From Nocardia ninae NBRC 108245 (GTDB lineage Bacteria; Actinomycetota; Actinomycetes; Mycobacteriales; Mycobacteriaceae): a DNA stretch of 54,979 nt. Below the pieces are notes generated by a model. It made no database searches. It saw only the letters and a program-made list of their open reading frames with translations, and was not told where the DNA came from. The stretch covers positions 1 to 54,979 of the forward strand of contig NZ_BJXA01000061.1 of NCBI RefSeq assembly GCF_007990755.1, written 5' to 3'. The translations under genes and the position numbers were made by a program. This document shows, in pieces, positions 8,978-17,736 of the stretch (the stretch's first letter is position 1; the number at the start of each line of letters is the position of its first letter).

Positions 8978-10351
8978 ATGCTCACTCACAGTACGAATGA
9001 GAACTTTTCCCGCTTGTCCTTCTGGCCGCGCGTGCGTGAATTTGCCGTGCCGCCCTCCATGATCGAGACTGCTACCGCCCGGCGACTGGTTCGGGACTGG
9101 GCGGGGGCTTGTGCCGCAGCGGGTTTCGATGTCGATATCGATATGCGGTCGGTGGCGCGGCGTCATGGGTCCGAACTCGCGAGTCGGATTCGAGCCGATC
9201 TGCGGTCGCTGGCTCCTGATCTGTTGCGCTGGCATATGCCGAGGATCGCTCCGGACGGGCTGTTGCGGCCGGGGCTGACCATTGCGCTCGCCCGGTATGA
9301 CACCGAGATATGCTGCGGCAGTGCAGGTTTCCTGTATCTCGTGGTTCGTACCGCGCCGGCCTGGGCGGACGCGGGTCAACGGATCAGCCTGGCGTTGTGG
9401 GACGGGTCCACCGCAGGACAGCATCCGCATCCACGTCCCAACCGGCGGTTCCGCTTGGATCTGCACCGCCACCTGTGGGATGCGCGCAGGGTGGGTGAGC
9501 TGCGCATGCGGTCCGGAGTCGAGAGATGCAGCCCGCCGCTGGCACCCGAGTTACGCACTGCGGTAACGGAACTCGACCACTGTGCGGTCGACCGATGGGC
9601 CCCCGAGGGAGAGATCCTGTGCCAGGCGGAAAGTCGGCCGACCACTACGTTCATTGTCCGGTTCGGAGCCAAACAGCGGTTGGTGGTGGATCTAGCCGCC
9701 GCCGACGGAACGCGCACGCTGCGGATCGCGTCGGAGTACCCGGTCGGCGGCATCTCCGTGCTGCCGGTGCTACCCGACGCGGCGACCTGGGTGCTGCCCG
9801 ACCTGGCACTGCTCCGTGCCGGTGCGATAACGGCCGATCGATTGCATCCGTTGGTGGCTTCGGCGCTCGTGCCCGGCTATTCGTCGGCCGATGCGCCGCG
9901 GGCTCCCGAACACACGGGTCAACGGATCGTGGAGTGCCGGGGAGAGCAGCACCGAATAGGGCTGGTCGACGGGGTTTTGGCGGCACTGGATCACGACCCG
10001 GCCGAGATTCGGCGGGAGGAACTGCTGGCCGCGCTGTCCGGCACGCCGCTGCCTTGCCTCCAGGCCATCGACACCGCGCATCGACAACCGGACTGGCTTG
10101 TCGGCGTCCGTGAACGCCTGGACCATGGCGATATCGCGGGCGCGCTGGCCATCGTCGAGGGACTGCTCGGTCCCGAGGCATTGCTGCGCGACGGCGCTTT
10201 GCGCGACGAACTCGAGGCGGCCGCGCGTCGACGGATTACTCACGGGCTGTTCAGAGCTGGTCTCTCCGAACCAGGGATGAACCGAGTTCCGGCGCAGAGC
10301 CGCCGTTCCCGCGACCGTCGCGCGCATCCGCGCAACGCGGCTTCCCACTGA
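8978..10351 (+). CDS. Unrecognised protein partnered with MoxR/vWA genes
   Basis: The product has 457 residues. The ATG at 8978 has AGGTGAG five bases upstream. No signal peptide or membrane helix is visible. I see no named domain. The N-terminal half is mixed alpha/beta with Trp/Arg-rich stretches (RLVRDWAGACAAAGFDV, SLAPDLLRWHMPRI). A middle beta-rich part is followed by a helical C-terminal part with RREELLAALSG and ERLDHGDIAGALAIVEGLLG. The last 30 residues are Arg/Ser-rich and lie in a degenerate DNA repeat that continues past the stop. The gene is 227 bp ahead of the MoxR gene on the same strand, which suggests a third partner in a MoxR/vWA system, possibly analogous to the vWA-MoxR-associated proteins described for other actinomycetes. 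Confidence 0.6.
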   Translation: MLTHSTNENFSRLSFWPRVREFAVPPSMIETATARRLVRDWAGACAAAGFDVDIDMRSVARRHGSELASRIRADLRSLAPDLLRWHMPRIAPDGLLRPGLTIALARYDTEICCGSAGFLYLVVRTAPAWADAGQRISLALWDGSTAGQHPHPRPNRRFRLDLHRHLWDARRVGELRMRSGVERCSPPLAPELRTAVTELDHCAVDRWAPEGEILCQAESRPTTTFIVRFGAKQRLVVDLAAADGTRTLRIASEYPVGGISVLPVLPDAATWVLPDLALLRAGAITADRLHPLVASALVPGYSSADAPRAPEHTGQRIVECRGEQHRIGLVDGVLAALDHDPAEIRREELLAALSGTPLPCLQAIDTAHRQPDWLVGVRERLDHGDIAGALAIVEGLLGPEALLRDGALRDELEAAARRRITHGLFRAGLSEPGMNRVPAQSRRSRDRRAHPRNAASH

Positions 10352-10358
10352 CCGGGCC

Positions 10359-10543
10359 ACTTTCGTCCCGCCTCTATCGGAGTCGTGCAGGTCTGCGCGA
10401 CGCAGTGTCTTACTGAGAGAACGACTTTCGCTCGTATCCAGAAACTCGCACCAGCTCGGCTTCCGGCCCAGAGAACAAACTTTCGTCCCCATCCAGCACC
10501 GTCGTACGCATCTGCACAACCCGGCATCTCACTGACCGTCGCC
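10359..10543. repeat. Degenerate tandem repeat, three units of about 55-65 bp
   Basis: Three units begin with ACTTTCG at 10359, 10424 and 10479 (65, 55 and 65 bp). Unit 3 carries ACCGTCGTACGCATCTGC...ACTGACCG. A copy about 80% identical over 41 bp is also seen inside the 3' end of the preceding gene (about 10313-10353). The repeat fills the gap before the MoxR gene. Confidence 0.5.
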
Positions 10544-10578
10544 CCACACCCAACTCTGCCAACCACAAGGTGATTCAC

Positions 10579-11799
10579 ATGCTTACTGCCACCCGCGCAT
10601 CCGCCCAACTCGACGTTGCCGATCAGTTGCTGGCTCTGCTCCATGACGTAACCACCGAACCACGTCCCGACAACCAGCTGGAGGCCCTGGCGCTCGCCGT
10701 GGCCGCCGACCTGCCGGTGCTCCTGTGGGGCGAACCAGGGATCGGCAAGACCGCTGCCATCACCCAGCTGGCCGACGATCTCGACCTACCACTGACCACG
10801 GTGATCGCGAGCGTGCATGAGCCATCGGACTTTTCGGGCCTGCCCATCATCGGCGACGACCCCGCGGCCCAGGGCGTCCCGATGGCCCCGCCGGACTGGG
10901 CGGTGCGCCTCGTCCGGGCCGGTCGCGGGCTGCTGTTCTTGGACGAGTTGTCCACCGCACCGCCCGCGGTGCAAGCGGCCTTGCTGCGGCTGGTGCTGGA
11001 GCGGCGGATCGGCAATCTCCAGCTGCCGCCGAATGTCCGGATCGTGGCGGCGGCCAACCCGCGATCGTCGGCGGCCGATGGCTGGGAGCTGAGCCCGCCG
11101 TTGGCCAACCGGTTCGTGCACCTGCGCTGGACCCACGATCACGACGTGGTGGTCCGCGGTCTAGGCGGAGTCTGGCCGCACGCGACACTGCCCCGCTTGG
11201 CCACGGAAAAACTCACTGACGCAGTGGCTTTCGCGCGACGTGCGGTATGTGTGCTGCTCGCGGCCCGGCCCGCGCTGGTCCATCAGATACCCACCAGCGA
11301 CACGCGCCGGGGCGGCGCTTGGCCGTCGCCGCGCAGCTGGCAGATGGCAGTGTCGCTGATCGCCTTCGCCACCGCGGCAGGCTCGTCCCGCGACGTGCTC
11401 TCCCTGCTGGTCCGTGGCACGGTGGGCGACGGGCCGGGCTTCGAATTGCTGGCCAGCCTGGACCGGATGGACCTCCCGGACCCGGAGATGCTGCTGGCCG
11501 ACCCGGCGGCCGCCGTCCTGCCCGAGCGCGGCGACCTGCGTCAGGCCGTGCTCGACGGCGTGGTGGCGGCGGTTCGTAAGCGCCCGGAGAAGGCTCGCTG
11601 GGACGCGGCCTGGGCGCTACTGGTCCATGCCTTGGAGACCGGAGCGCCGGACCTGATCGTGGTTCCCGCAACAACTCTCGCCACGCTGCGCCAGGGCGAC
11701 TGGGATGTGCCGGTGGCCATCGAGCAGCTCGCCGGGGTGGTCTCGGTGTCCCGTGGCGCGGATCAGGTCGTTGCCCGCCTCGTCACGAAAGCGAACTGA
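10579..11799 (+). CDS. MoxR-type AAA+ ATPase
   Basis: The product has 406 residues. The ATG at 10579 has AAGG at proper spacing; a GTG three codons earlier is also in frame. Walker A is GEPGIGKTAAI (about 51-61), Walker B is GLLFLDELST (about 117-126) and sensor 1 is in IVAAANPRS (about 155-163). The DFSGLPIIGDD block is typical of MoxR proteins. MoxR ATPases act as chaperone-like remodelers and nearly always pair with a von Willebrand factor A protein. The vWA gene follows with a 1-base overlap (TGATGA), so the two are translationally coupled. The target is unknown. Confidence 0.9.
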   Translation: MLTATRASAQLDVADQLLALLHDVTTEPRPDNQLEALALAVAADLPVLLWGEPGIGKTAAITQLADDLDLPLTTVIASVHEPSDFSGLPIIGDDPAAQGVPMAPPDWAVRLVRAGRGLLFLDELSTAPPAVQAALLRLVLERRIGNLQLPPNVRIVAAANPRSSAADGWELSPPLANRFVHLRWTHDHDVVVRGLGGVWPHATLPRLATEKLTDAVAFARRAVCVLLAARPALVHQIPTSDTRRGGAWPSPRSWQMAVSLIAFATAAGSSRDVLSLLVRGTVGDGPGFELLASLDRMDLPDPEMLLADPAAAVLPERGDLRQAVLDGVVAAVRKRPEKARWDAAWALLVHALETGAPDLIVVPATTLATLRQGDWDVPVAIEQLAGVVSVSRGADQVVARLVTKAN

Positions 11800-13037
11800 T
11801 GACCGCAGGAGCGCCGCGAATGTTGGACCGTGACAAGCTCTTTGCCGCCCGGCTGCACGCCGCCCGCGTCCGGCCCTATCTGGCGACCGCGCTGTTCGCC
11901 CTGTCCGTCGTCGAGTCGCGCGGCGTATTGACGATGTCCGTCGACCGGCACTGGCGGTGTTACGTGTCACCGGGGTTCGTGGACCGGACGCCGGTCGAGG
12001 AGCTCGCCGGAGTGTGGGTGCACGAGGTGTCGCACCTGCTGCGCGACCATCACGGCCGCAGTGACCGATTCGCGCGGCGCCACGAATTGTCCGGCCCGGC
12101 AGAACGATTGCGCATGAACATCGCCGCGGACTGTGAGATCAACGACGACGTGTTCGGCGACGGGCTCGTCCAGCCGGAGGGGGCTGTCACGCCCGCGTCG
12201 CTGGAGTTGCCCGCGGGAAAGCTCATGGAGGATTATCTGCTCGAGTTCCGGCTCGGGCCGCTCACGCAGGGCATGGCCTGGCTCGACTGTGGCAGTGGCG
12301 CAGACGGATTGGATCGGGAGTGGGAGTTGGGGCCGGACGGCGCCGACGGACTGAGCGAGCAGGAACGCGACGCGGTCCGATTCCGGGTCGCGCAGGGCAT
12401 CATCGGCCGTCCGGGGGACGCGTCCAAAGGGTGGCAGCGCTGGGCCGAGGAGGCGTTCCATCCGCCACAGCCGTGGCGTGATCTGCTGGGGGCCGCGCTC
12501 CGCTCGGCGGTCGGCGGTTCCGGTGCGGGCGAGGACTACACCTATGGTCGGCCCGCTCGGCGCTCGGCCGGGGTGCCGGGCGTGGTGCTGCCGAGCCTGC
12601 GGCGCACGCCGCCACGGGTTTCGGTGCTCATCGACACCTCGGGGTCGGTCAGTGACGTCGAACTGGGCAGCGCACTGCTCGAAGTGGCGGCCATCGCGCG
12701 TGCCGTGGGCGGGCGGCGCGACCTGATCACCGTGCTGCCATGCGACGCGGCGGCCAGAATCGTGCATCCCCTGTGCCGTGCCGAGCGGATACCTCTGGTG
12801 GGCGGCGGGGGAACAGATCTGCGCACTGGTATCGCCAAAGCGGTTCGTGCCCAACCAGGTCCGGATGTACTCGTGGTGTTGACCGACGGTCAGACACCCT
12901 GGCCGACCAGGCGGCCACCGTGCCGGACGGTGGTCGGTCTGTTTCGCCGCTCGAGTGCCGACACGTGGAGCGAAAGCGATCCCGACTACGTTCCGGACGC
13001 ACCGCCCGCATGGGCCCGAGTCGTCGATATCGGGTAG
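11799..13037 (+). CDS. vWA protein with N-terminal metallopeptidase-like domain (DUF2201-like)
   Basis: The product has 412 residues. The start codon overlaps the MoxR stop. A second ATG at 11820 with AGGAG upstream is possible. The N-terminal part has VWVHEVSHLLRDHHGR (about 68-83), a zincin-type HExxH motif followed by more His. A C-terminal vWA domain has the MIDAS motif VLIDTSGSVSD (about 275-285) and later VLVVLTDGQTPWP. Proteins of this layout pair with MoxR ATPases. The ATPase is thought to act on, or be directed by, the vWA domain through bound metal. Whether the HEVSH site is proteolytically active cannot be told from sequence. Confidence 0.88.
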   Translation: MTAGAPRMLDRDKLFAARLHAARVRPYLATALFALSVVESRGVLTMSVDRHWRCYVSPGFVDRTPVEELAGVWVHEVSHLLRDHHGRSDRFARRHELSGPAERLRMNIAADCEINDDVFGDGLVQPEGAVTPASLELPAGKLMEDYLLEFRLGPLTQGMAWLDCGSGADGLDREWELGPDGADGLSEQERDAVRFRVAQGIIGRPGDASKGWQRWAEEAFHPPQPWRDLLGAALRSAVGGSGAGEDYTYGRPARRSAGVPGVVLPSLRRTPPRVSVLIDTSGSVSDVELGSALLEVAAIARAVGGRRDLITVLPCDAAARIVHPLCRAERIPLVGGGGTDLRTGIAKAVRAQPGPDVLVVLTDGQTPWPTRRPPCRTVVGLFRRSSADTWSESDPDYVPDAPPAWARVVDIG

Positions 13038-13208
13038 GAACACGGCGCTCGATGGGGCGTTGTGCGCCACGCCCATCGGTAGCTGGATGCTTGCCAAAGA
13101 GTGGGAAGGTCGTAATATCCTCATCGGGCACGCTCCTGGGGCTTGTCAGCGCTGTGATCTCGGTGGGTCATCCATTCTTCTCGACGATGATGGAGAGGTG
13201 GCTGCACG

Positions 13209-14183
13209 ATGCGGCTGTTCAGGAGTGCGGCATTGCTCGCTGTCGTGGCACTGGCAGTGGTCGGCCCGGCCGGCGCCGCACAGGCAGACCAGGAGGATTC
13301 GGGTCGCCCGGGATTCGTCGAATACCAGGGCTTCCCGGTGTCGTACTTCGAATACGGACCCGACGGCGACGCCCCGACGGTCATGATGACCGGGGACTGG
13401 CCGGGCGACTCCAGCCTCATGGTGCCGATAGCAGAACAGTTGGCCGCGAACGGTTTTCACGTCGTCCGCTGGGATATGCACGGGGCGGGTCGCACGAGTC
13501 ACGACCGCAGGCCGGGCGCCTACTCGATGGAGAATCTGGCGGGGGAGCTCGGCGCGGTGATGGATCAGACCGCTCCCGGGCGTCGCGTGCACATCTTCGG
13601 TGACGGGTGGGGGCCGTTCATCGGAAGTCAGTACAACACCATGTATCCCGGCCGGATCGCGTCGATGTCGGTGATCGGATTCCCCTCGGCGGATCTGGCG
13701 GGAAACGCGTTGCGACGGGTGCCGCGGGAGAAGCCGGAGCTGACCGGTCAGTGGGCCGCGCAGGTTGCGGTGTTGAGTTATCTGGCGGGCATCGAGATAC
13801 CGGTGCTGCCGGACGCCGCGGTACGTACCGGTATTCCGGTTCAAATGCTGAGTGTGGTGGCTTCGCTGATGGCTCCTGAGATGCCGGGCGGGGGTCTGCA
13901 CACTAACGTCGACGACGACGCCGACGGGCTCGAGCGATACCGGCAGGCGATGTGGCCGCATCTGACCGAACCGCAGTACGACTACATCGACATTCCGGTC
14001 CTACAGGTCTTCTATCCGACCGACGACTTCCTGGAGACACCGGTATTGATCGACGGCCTGGAAAGCCGTACGCCGCACCTCGATCTGCGGTACGTGCCCG
14101 GTAACCACTTCAGTGTGCTCAGCGGCGACAACACGCGGCAGATCCTGGACGCCGCCATGGAATCCATGCGCGCCGCGGACTGA
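13209..14183 (+). CDS. Exported alpha/beta hydrolase with Asp nucleophile
   Basis: The product has 324 residues. The ATG at 13209 has GGAGAGG upstream. A signal peptide (MRLFRSAALLAVVALAVVG, cleavage near AQA-DQ) is followed by an alpha/beta hydrolase fold. The oxyanion region is MMTGDWPGDSS, the DMHGAGRT block precedes the nucleophile elbow, and the elbow reads GDGWG with Asp132 where serine esterases have Ser. Asp at this place is the signature of epoxide hydrolases and haloalkane dehalogenases. The probable catalytic His is in PGNHFSVLSG near residue 300. An exported member of that branch is unusual, since these enzymes are mostly cytosolic. Confidence 0.82.
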   Translation: MRLFRSAALLAVVALAVVGPAGAAQADQEDSGRPGFVEYQGFPVSYFEYGPDGDAPTVMMTGDWPGDSSLMVPIAEQLAANGFHVVRWDMHGAGRTSHDRRPGAYSMENLAGELGAVMDQTAPGRRVHIFGDGWGPFIGSQYNTMYPGRIASMSVIGFPSADLAGNALRRVPREKPELTGQWAAQVAVLSYLAGIEIPVLPDAAVRTGIPVQMLSVVASLMAPEMPGGGLHTNVDDDADGLERYRQAMWPHLTEPQYDYIDIPVLQVFYPTDDFLETPVLIDGLESRTPHLDLRYVPGNHFSVLSGDNTRQILDAAMESMRAAD

Positions 14184-14406
14184 CTTCGTAAGTCCCTGGG
14201 CGCGTTCGCCGAACCGGCCGAAACCTGATTCGGTAAGCCGCTGTCGTGCAGTCCATCCCACTATCCCCGATCTCGGGCGTTGACGGGACCGGCCGGGAGT
14301 GGTTGTATCTGGCTGTGCCTGAAGGGCTTTCGGCACGGTGCGTGGGTGGGGCGGTGACCGGGCGATGCCCTTCGGGTGGTAGCCGTCACCAGGGAACGAG
14401 GGTCTC

Positions 14407-15234
14407 GTGAGCACCACTTCCATCGCACGCATCCGCCGCCGCTGGGCGACCACCGTCGCGGTGCTCGTCGCCGCGGCCTCCTGCCTCGCCGGGCAGCAGG
14501 CCGGTACCGCCGGCGCCGCGCCGGTGATCACCCTGCCGCCGGTCAACGCGGGGTTCGATTACCAGATCACCAGCCCGTACGCGCCGCCGCCCGGGGTGAC
14601 CGTGGTCAGTCGTGACCACAGCGTCGAACCGGCCAACGGGCTCTACAACATCTGCTACGTCAACGGCTTTCAGGTGCAGCCCGGCGCGGAAAGCGAGTGG
14701 TCGGCCGACCTGCTGCTGCGCGACAAGGACGGCAAGATCGTCTACGACACGCGGTGGAAAGAGGCGCTGCTGGACATCCGCACCGCTGACAAGCGCGCCC
14801 GCATCGCCGACAAGGTCAACCAGTGGATCGGCGGCTGCGCCGACAAGCGTTTCAACGCGGTCGAAGTCGACAACTACGACAGCTACGACCGCTCCAAGGG
14901 ACTGCTGGCCCCCGACCAGGCGGTCGCCTTCATCGCCTTGCTCGCCAAGTACTCCCACGACCGCGGCCTCGCCATCGGCCAGAAGAACGCCGCCGAACTC
15001 CTCGACCAAAGGGCCGCTGCCGGACTGGATTTCGCGGTGGCCGAGGAATGCGGCGACACCGAGGAATGCGGTGACTATGCCAGGGCGTACAACAACAACG
15101 TCATCGATATCGAGTACACCGAACCCGGACTGGCAGCAGCATGCGCGGAGTACGGAAGCAAGCTGAGCATCGTGCTTCGGGACGTCGAGGTGTCCACTCC
15201 GGGTGAGCCCGACTACGTCAGGAAGACGTGCTGA
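14407..15234 (+). CDS. Exported GH114-like endo-alpha-1,4-polygalactosaminidase family protein
   Basis: The product has 275 residues. GTG at 14407 has a GAGGG site just upstream. A signal peptide runs to about AGA-APV (residue 39). The mature part has the TIM-barrel glycosidase blocks of this family: ICYVNGFQVQPGAES near 80, IADKVNQWIGGCADKRFNAVEVDNYDSY near 135-160 and the late AVAEECGDTEECGDY block. Asp/Glu in AVEVDN and the later AEEC are the likely catalytic or substrate-binding acids. The family cleaves galactosaminogalactan-like polymers. Four or more Cys in the mature part suggest disulfides. Confidence 0.8.
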   Translation: MSTTSIARIRRRWATTVAVLVAAASCLAGQQAGTAGAAPVITLPPVNAGFDYQITSPYAPPPGVTVVSRDHSVEPANGLYNICYVNGFQVQPGAESEWSADLLLRDKDGKIVYDTRWKEALLDIRTADKRARIADKVNQWIGGCADKRFNAVEVDNYDSYDRSKGLLAPDQAVAFIALLAKYSHDRGLAIGQKNAAELLDQRAAAGLDFAVAEECGDTEECGDYARAYNNNVIDIEYTEPGLAAACAEYGSKLSIVLRDVEVSTPGEPDYVRKTC

Positions 15235-15346
15235 ATCCGGTGCGCTGATCAGACCACTCACGCCGCCATCGCGCGTCCATGACCAGCGAAAGCCATAGGG
15301 GACAACACGGGTCGGTTATCCTGGGGGAGAGCTAGAGAGGTTTCCC

Positions 15347-15514
15347 ATGCCCTTCAAATATCGTCAACGTAAGTCCTTCGGGCCGTTGAAATTCAACTTC
15401 ACTCAGTCGGGCCTGTCCTCGTGGGGCATCAAAATCGGCCCGTGGTCATGGAACTCACGCACCAAGAAGAACAACGTCGACCTGCCAGGCCCATTGAGCT
15501 GGCGCCAGCGCTGA
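15347..15514 (+). CDS. DUF4236-type small protein
   Basis: The product has 55 residues, with ATG at 15347 and GAGAGG six bases before it. The sequence is almost entirely the DUF4236 signature: an N-terminal MPFKYRQRKSFGPLKFNFTQ, then SGLSSWGIKIGPWSWNSRT, then a Lys/Asn stretch and VDLPGPLSWR. The domain is a small, basic, Gly/Trp-rich unit of unknown role found across actinobacteria. It can easily be missed because of its length. The gene appears to be monocistronic. Confidence 0.85.
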   Translation: MPFKYRQRKSFGPLKFNFTQSGLSSWGIKIGPWSWNSRTKKNNVDLPGPLSWRQR

Positions 15515-15676
15515 GCCGACCGCGGGGTCGGGTCGCGCGCCGACCCCGCTGGATCCCTCTCGGCGCAAATGGCCGGTGGTCGGGCGATCAGGAGGAACTG
15601 GTGTCGGCATCGGTCGAGAGGCCACCTGCACTGGTTCCATTTCACCGCTGCCAGCCGGAAGTACGCGGCGGGCGGA

Positions 15677-16129
15677 TCATGGCCAACGCTGCGGCGGCGG
15701 ATATTCGGCGTGCTCGTCGGCGGGCCACATCCGCACGCGCCACACATCGCCGGGCATGGTCGAGTCGGGCTGACCGACGAAACGTAGCCCACGCCCGCTG
15801 ATTTCGATGTGATAGGTACCGGGAGCGATCGCGATCGGGACGTCGGAGGTGCTGGTGGCGGAGGTGATCCACAACTGTGCTCGGTCATCGATGGTGGTGG
15901 TCTCATCGAGGACCACCTGCCAGTCCGTCCGATCCGGATGCTGTGGCCGGTCGAACAGTTCGAGATCGACCCGCATCGCGAAGTTGTACTGATGTGGGCT
16001 CAGGACAACGATGTTGCCGCCTGCGGTAATCGCGTACAGCCCGTGGTCGCTCGCGCGATCCACTACCTCGGGCAGCTCCTCGCTGGTGTCCGCGGTGCCG
16101 GTCAGATAAAACTGGCCGTAGTCCATCAT
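15677..16129 (-). CDS. Uncharacterised beta-rich protein
   Basis: The product has 150 residues from the ATG at 16129, which has GAGGA at good spacing. An in-frame ATG at 16180 would add 17 residues but has no spaced site. The start MMDYGQFYLTGTADTSEELPEV and the later VLSPHQYNFAMRVDLELFD, IAIAPGTYHIEISGRGLRF and WRVRMWPADEHAEYP blocks suggest a soluble all-beta protein with no signal peptide. I do not recognise the family. It is transcribed divergently from the LysR gene at 16450. Confidence 0.7.
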   Translation of the reverse strand: MMDYGQFYLTGTADTSEELPEVVDRASDHGLYAITAGGNIVVLSPHQYNFAMRVDLELFDRPQHPDRTDWQVVLDETTTIDDRAQLWITSATSTSDVPIAIAPGTYHIEISGRGLRFVGQPDSTMPGDVWRVRMWPADEHAEYPPPQRWP

Positions 16130-16449
16130 GACGGTCCTCGTCTCGGCTGACACCGGTGTGTCGGAATATGTTTCGGCCATTCCTGGAGGGTACGAGTTCC
16201 GCTCGCGCGTAGACCGTCGAAGCGAACTGACGGCAGGACGGTCGAACAACCGCTTGTCGCGCCGACACAACTTTTGGTTGTGGCATTGGGGGCGTCTGCA
16301 GAGTCAGGGTTGGGCGTTTGACTGGGGTCCATGGCCGTAAACCCGCAGGCTTGCAGGGAAGTTGGCAAACCGGGCACTGGCCGATCGCTTGATAGACGGA
16401 CAACGGCAACGCTACGATTCCGCAACCAACTGGCGTACAAGGAGACTTC
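16130..16449. other. Divergent intergenic region (about 320 bp)
   Basis: This gap lies between the minus-strand unknown gene and the LysR gene. It holds one promoter-like pair (16389-16418) reading toward the LysR gene. No further gene or repeat is visible. Confidence 0.5.
16389..16418 (+). promoter_or_regulatory. Probable sigma70-type promoter of the LysR gene
   Basis: TTGATA at 16389-16394 and TACGAT at 16413-16418 are separated by 18 bases, about 30 bases ahead of the GTG start. Each hexamer has one or two mismatches to consensus. Confidence 0.45.
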
Positions 16450-17427
16450 GTGGCGGATCTCGATCTGGCGGCCGTGCGGGCGTTCGTGACCGTCGTCGAC
16501 GAGGGGCAGTTCAGTCATGCGGCGACGATGCTCGGCATTACCCAGCAGGCGGTGTCCAAGCGAATCGCCAAGCTGGAGCGTCAGGTCGGGGTGCGGCTGT
16601 TCGATCGGGGCCGGGCGGGCAAGGCGACTGCTGCGGGGATGGTGATGCTGCCGTTCGCTCGGTCGCTGCTGGTTGCCGCGGACGAGATGGTCGCCTCGGT
16701 GCGGCAGGAACCGCGGCCGTTGCGTGTCGCGATTCTGGGGGAGCGGCAGGTGGCGTCGCGGTCGATCCAGTACTACCTCGATCGGCATCCGGAATCGGAT
16801 GTCGAGATCGTGCTGTCCAACGCGTTCGTCACCTCGCGGGACGCCCTGGTGAGCGGTCGCGCCGACGGGGCTTTCGCTCGGCCGCACGGTGGGCCGCGTC
16901 CGTTGCCGTCCGGCATCGGTGTCGTACCGGCGTATGTGGAGCCGCTGCACATGCTGGTGGGCAGGGGACATCCGCTGGCCGGGCGTTCGACGGTGTCACT
17001 GGCCGATGTCGTGCCGCATCCGATCTGGGTGCCCGGCGCATCGGTGCCCTCGGAGTGGGCGGACTTCTATCGAGAGTTGGCTGAGTTCAGCGGGATTACG
17101 GTGATCACCGATCCCGACCCCGGCAGCAAATCAGGTTCCGACGCGAAGAAACTGGCGGGCTTCGATGCCATGCTCGATCGCATCGCCGGCTCGGACACAC
17201 TGGCGACGTTCAGCGGGGATGGGTTCATCGCTCCCTGGAACCCCAATATTCGACGACTCCCGATCACCGACCCGACACCGGCGTACCCCCACGCATTGCT
17301 CTGGGAAACCACCAATACGCACCCGGGCCTCGCACCTTTCATCGCCCACTTCCGCAGTAGTTACAACCGAGATATGGCCGCCGACTGCTGGATTCCCGAG
17401 GTGGACCGACCGATCTTCCTGTCGTGA
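16450..17427 (+). CDS. LysR-family transcriptional regulator
   Basis: The product has 325 residues. GTG at 16450 has AAGGAG at good spacing. The DNA-binding region is canonical: DLDLAAVRAFVTVVDEGQFSHAA then ITQQAVSKRIAKLERQVGVRLFDR. The effector domain (about 90-300) has a YVEPLHMLVGRGHPLAG block. The gene is divergent from the unknown gene at 15677-16129, the most likely target by the usual LysR arrangement. The ligand is unknown. Confidence 0.9.
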   Translation: MADLDLAAVRAFVTVVDEGQFSHAATMLGITQQAVSKRIAKLERQVGVRLFDRGRAGKATAAGMVMLPFARSLLVAADEMVASVRQEPRPLRVAILGERQVASRSIQYYLDRHPESDVEIVLSNAFVTSRDALVSGRADGAFARPHGGPRPLPSGIGVVPAYVEPLHMLVGRGHPLAGRSTVSLADVVPHPIWVPGASVPSEWADFYRELAEFSGITVITDPDPGSKSGSDAKKLAGFDAMLDRIAGSDTLATFSGDGFIAPWNPNIRRLPITDPTPAYPHALLWETTNTHPGLAPFIAHFRSSYNRDMAADCWIPEVDRPIFLS

Positions 17428-17445
17428 ACCGGCGGATCGCCGGAG

Positions 17446-17637
17446 CTACGCCGCCGACGCCGTGATATCGAACAGCGTCAACTCACGTGCCGCCGCGGCG
17501 CGCTGATCCGCCCGCTCGCGCACCGCGCACGTCGGACCGATCCCTTGCGACACCGATTCCGGCGACACCAGCCAGCCATGGCATCGGCGGCAGTGCGCCA
17601 CGAGGCGTACTTCGGGCTTGTCGTCGGTCGCGGCCAT
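17446..17637 (-). CDS. DUF6011-like small zinc-binding protein
   Basis: The product has 63 residues. The ATG at 17637 is preceded by GGAGGAGATCGAT; a longer frame upstream has no comparable site. It carries CRRCHGWLVSPESVSQGIGPTC, a Cys-x2-Cys...Cys cluster with the Gly-Ile-Gly-Pro turn typical of small DUF6011 zinc ribbons that mark ligands on larger proteins or stand alone. The function is unknown. It ends 18 bp from the convergent LysR gene. Confidence 0.75.
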   Translation of the reverse strand: MAATDDKPEVRLVAHCRRCHGWLVSPESVSQGIGPTCAVRERADQRAAAARELTLFDITASAA

Positions 17638-17736
17638 ATCGATCTCCTCCGGCCAGGTTGTTCCAGAAGGAAGCCTGACACAGGGGACCGACACATTTCG
17701 TGCTGGAATATAGGAACCGGTTGTGCCGCAGTGCGT

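Noticed and set aside
10359-10543. CRISPR-like array
   Set aside because: The units are degenerate, of unequal length and contiguous without spacers, and no cas genes are present.
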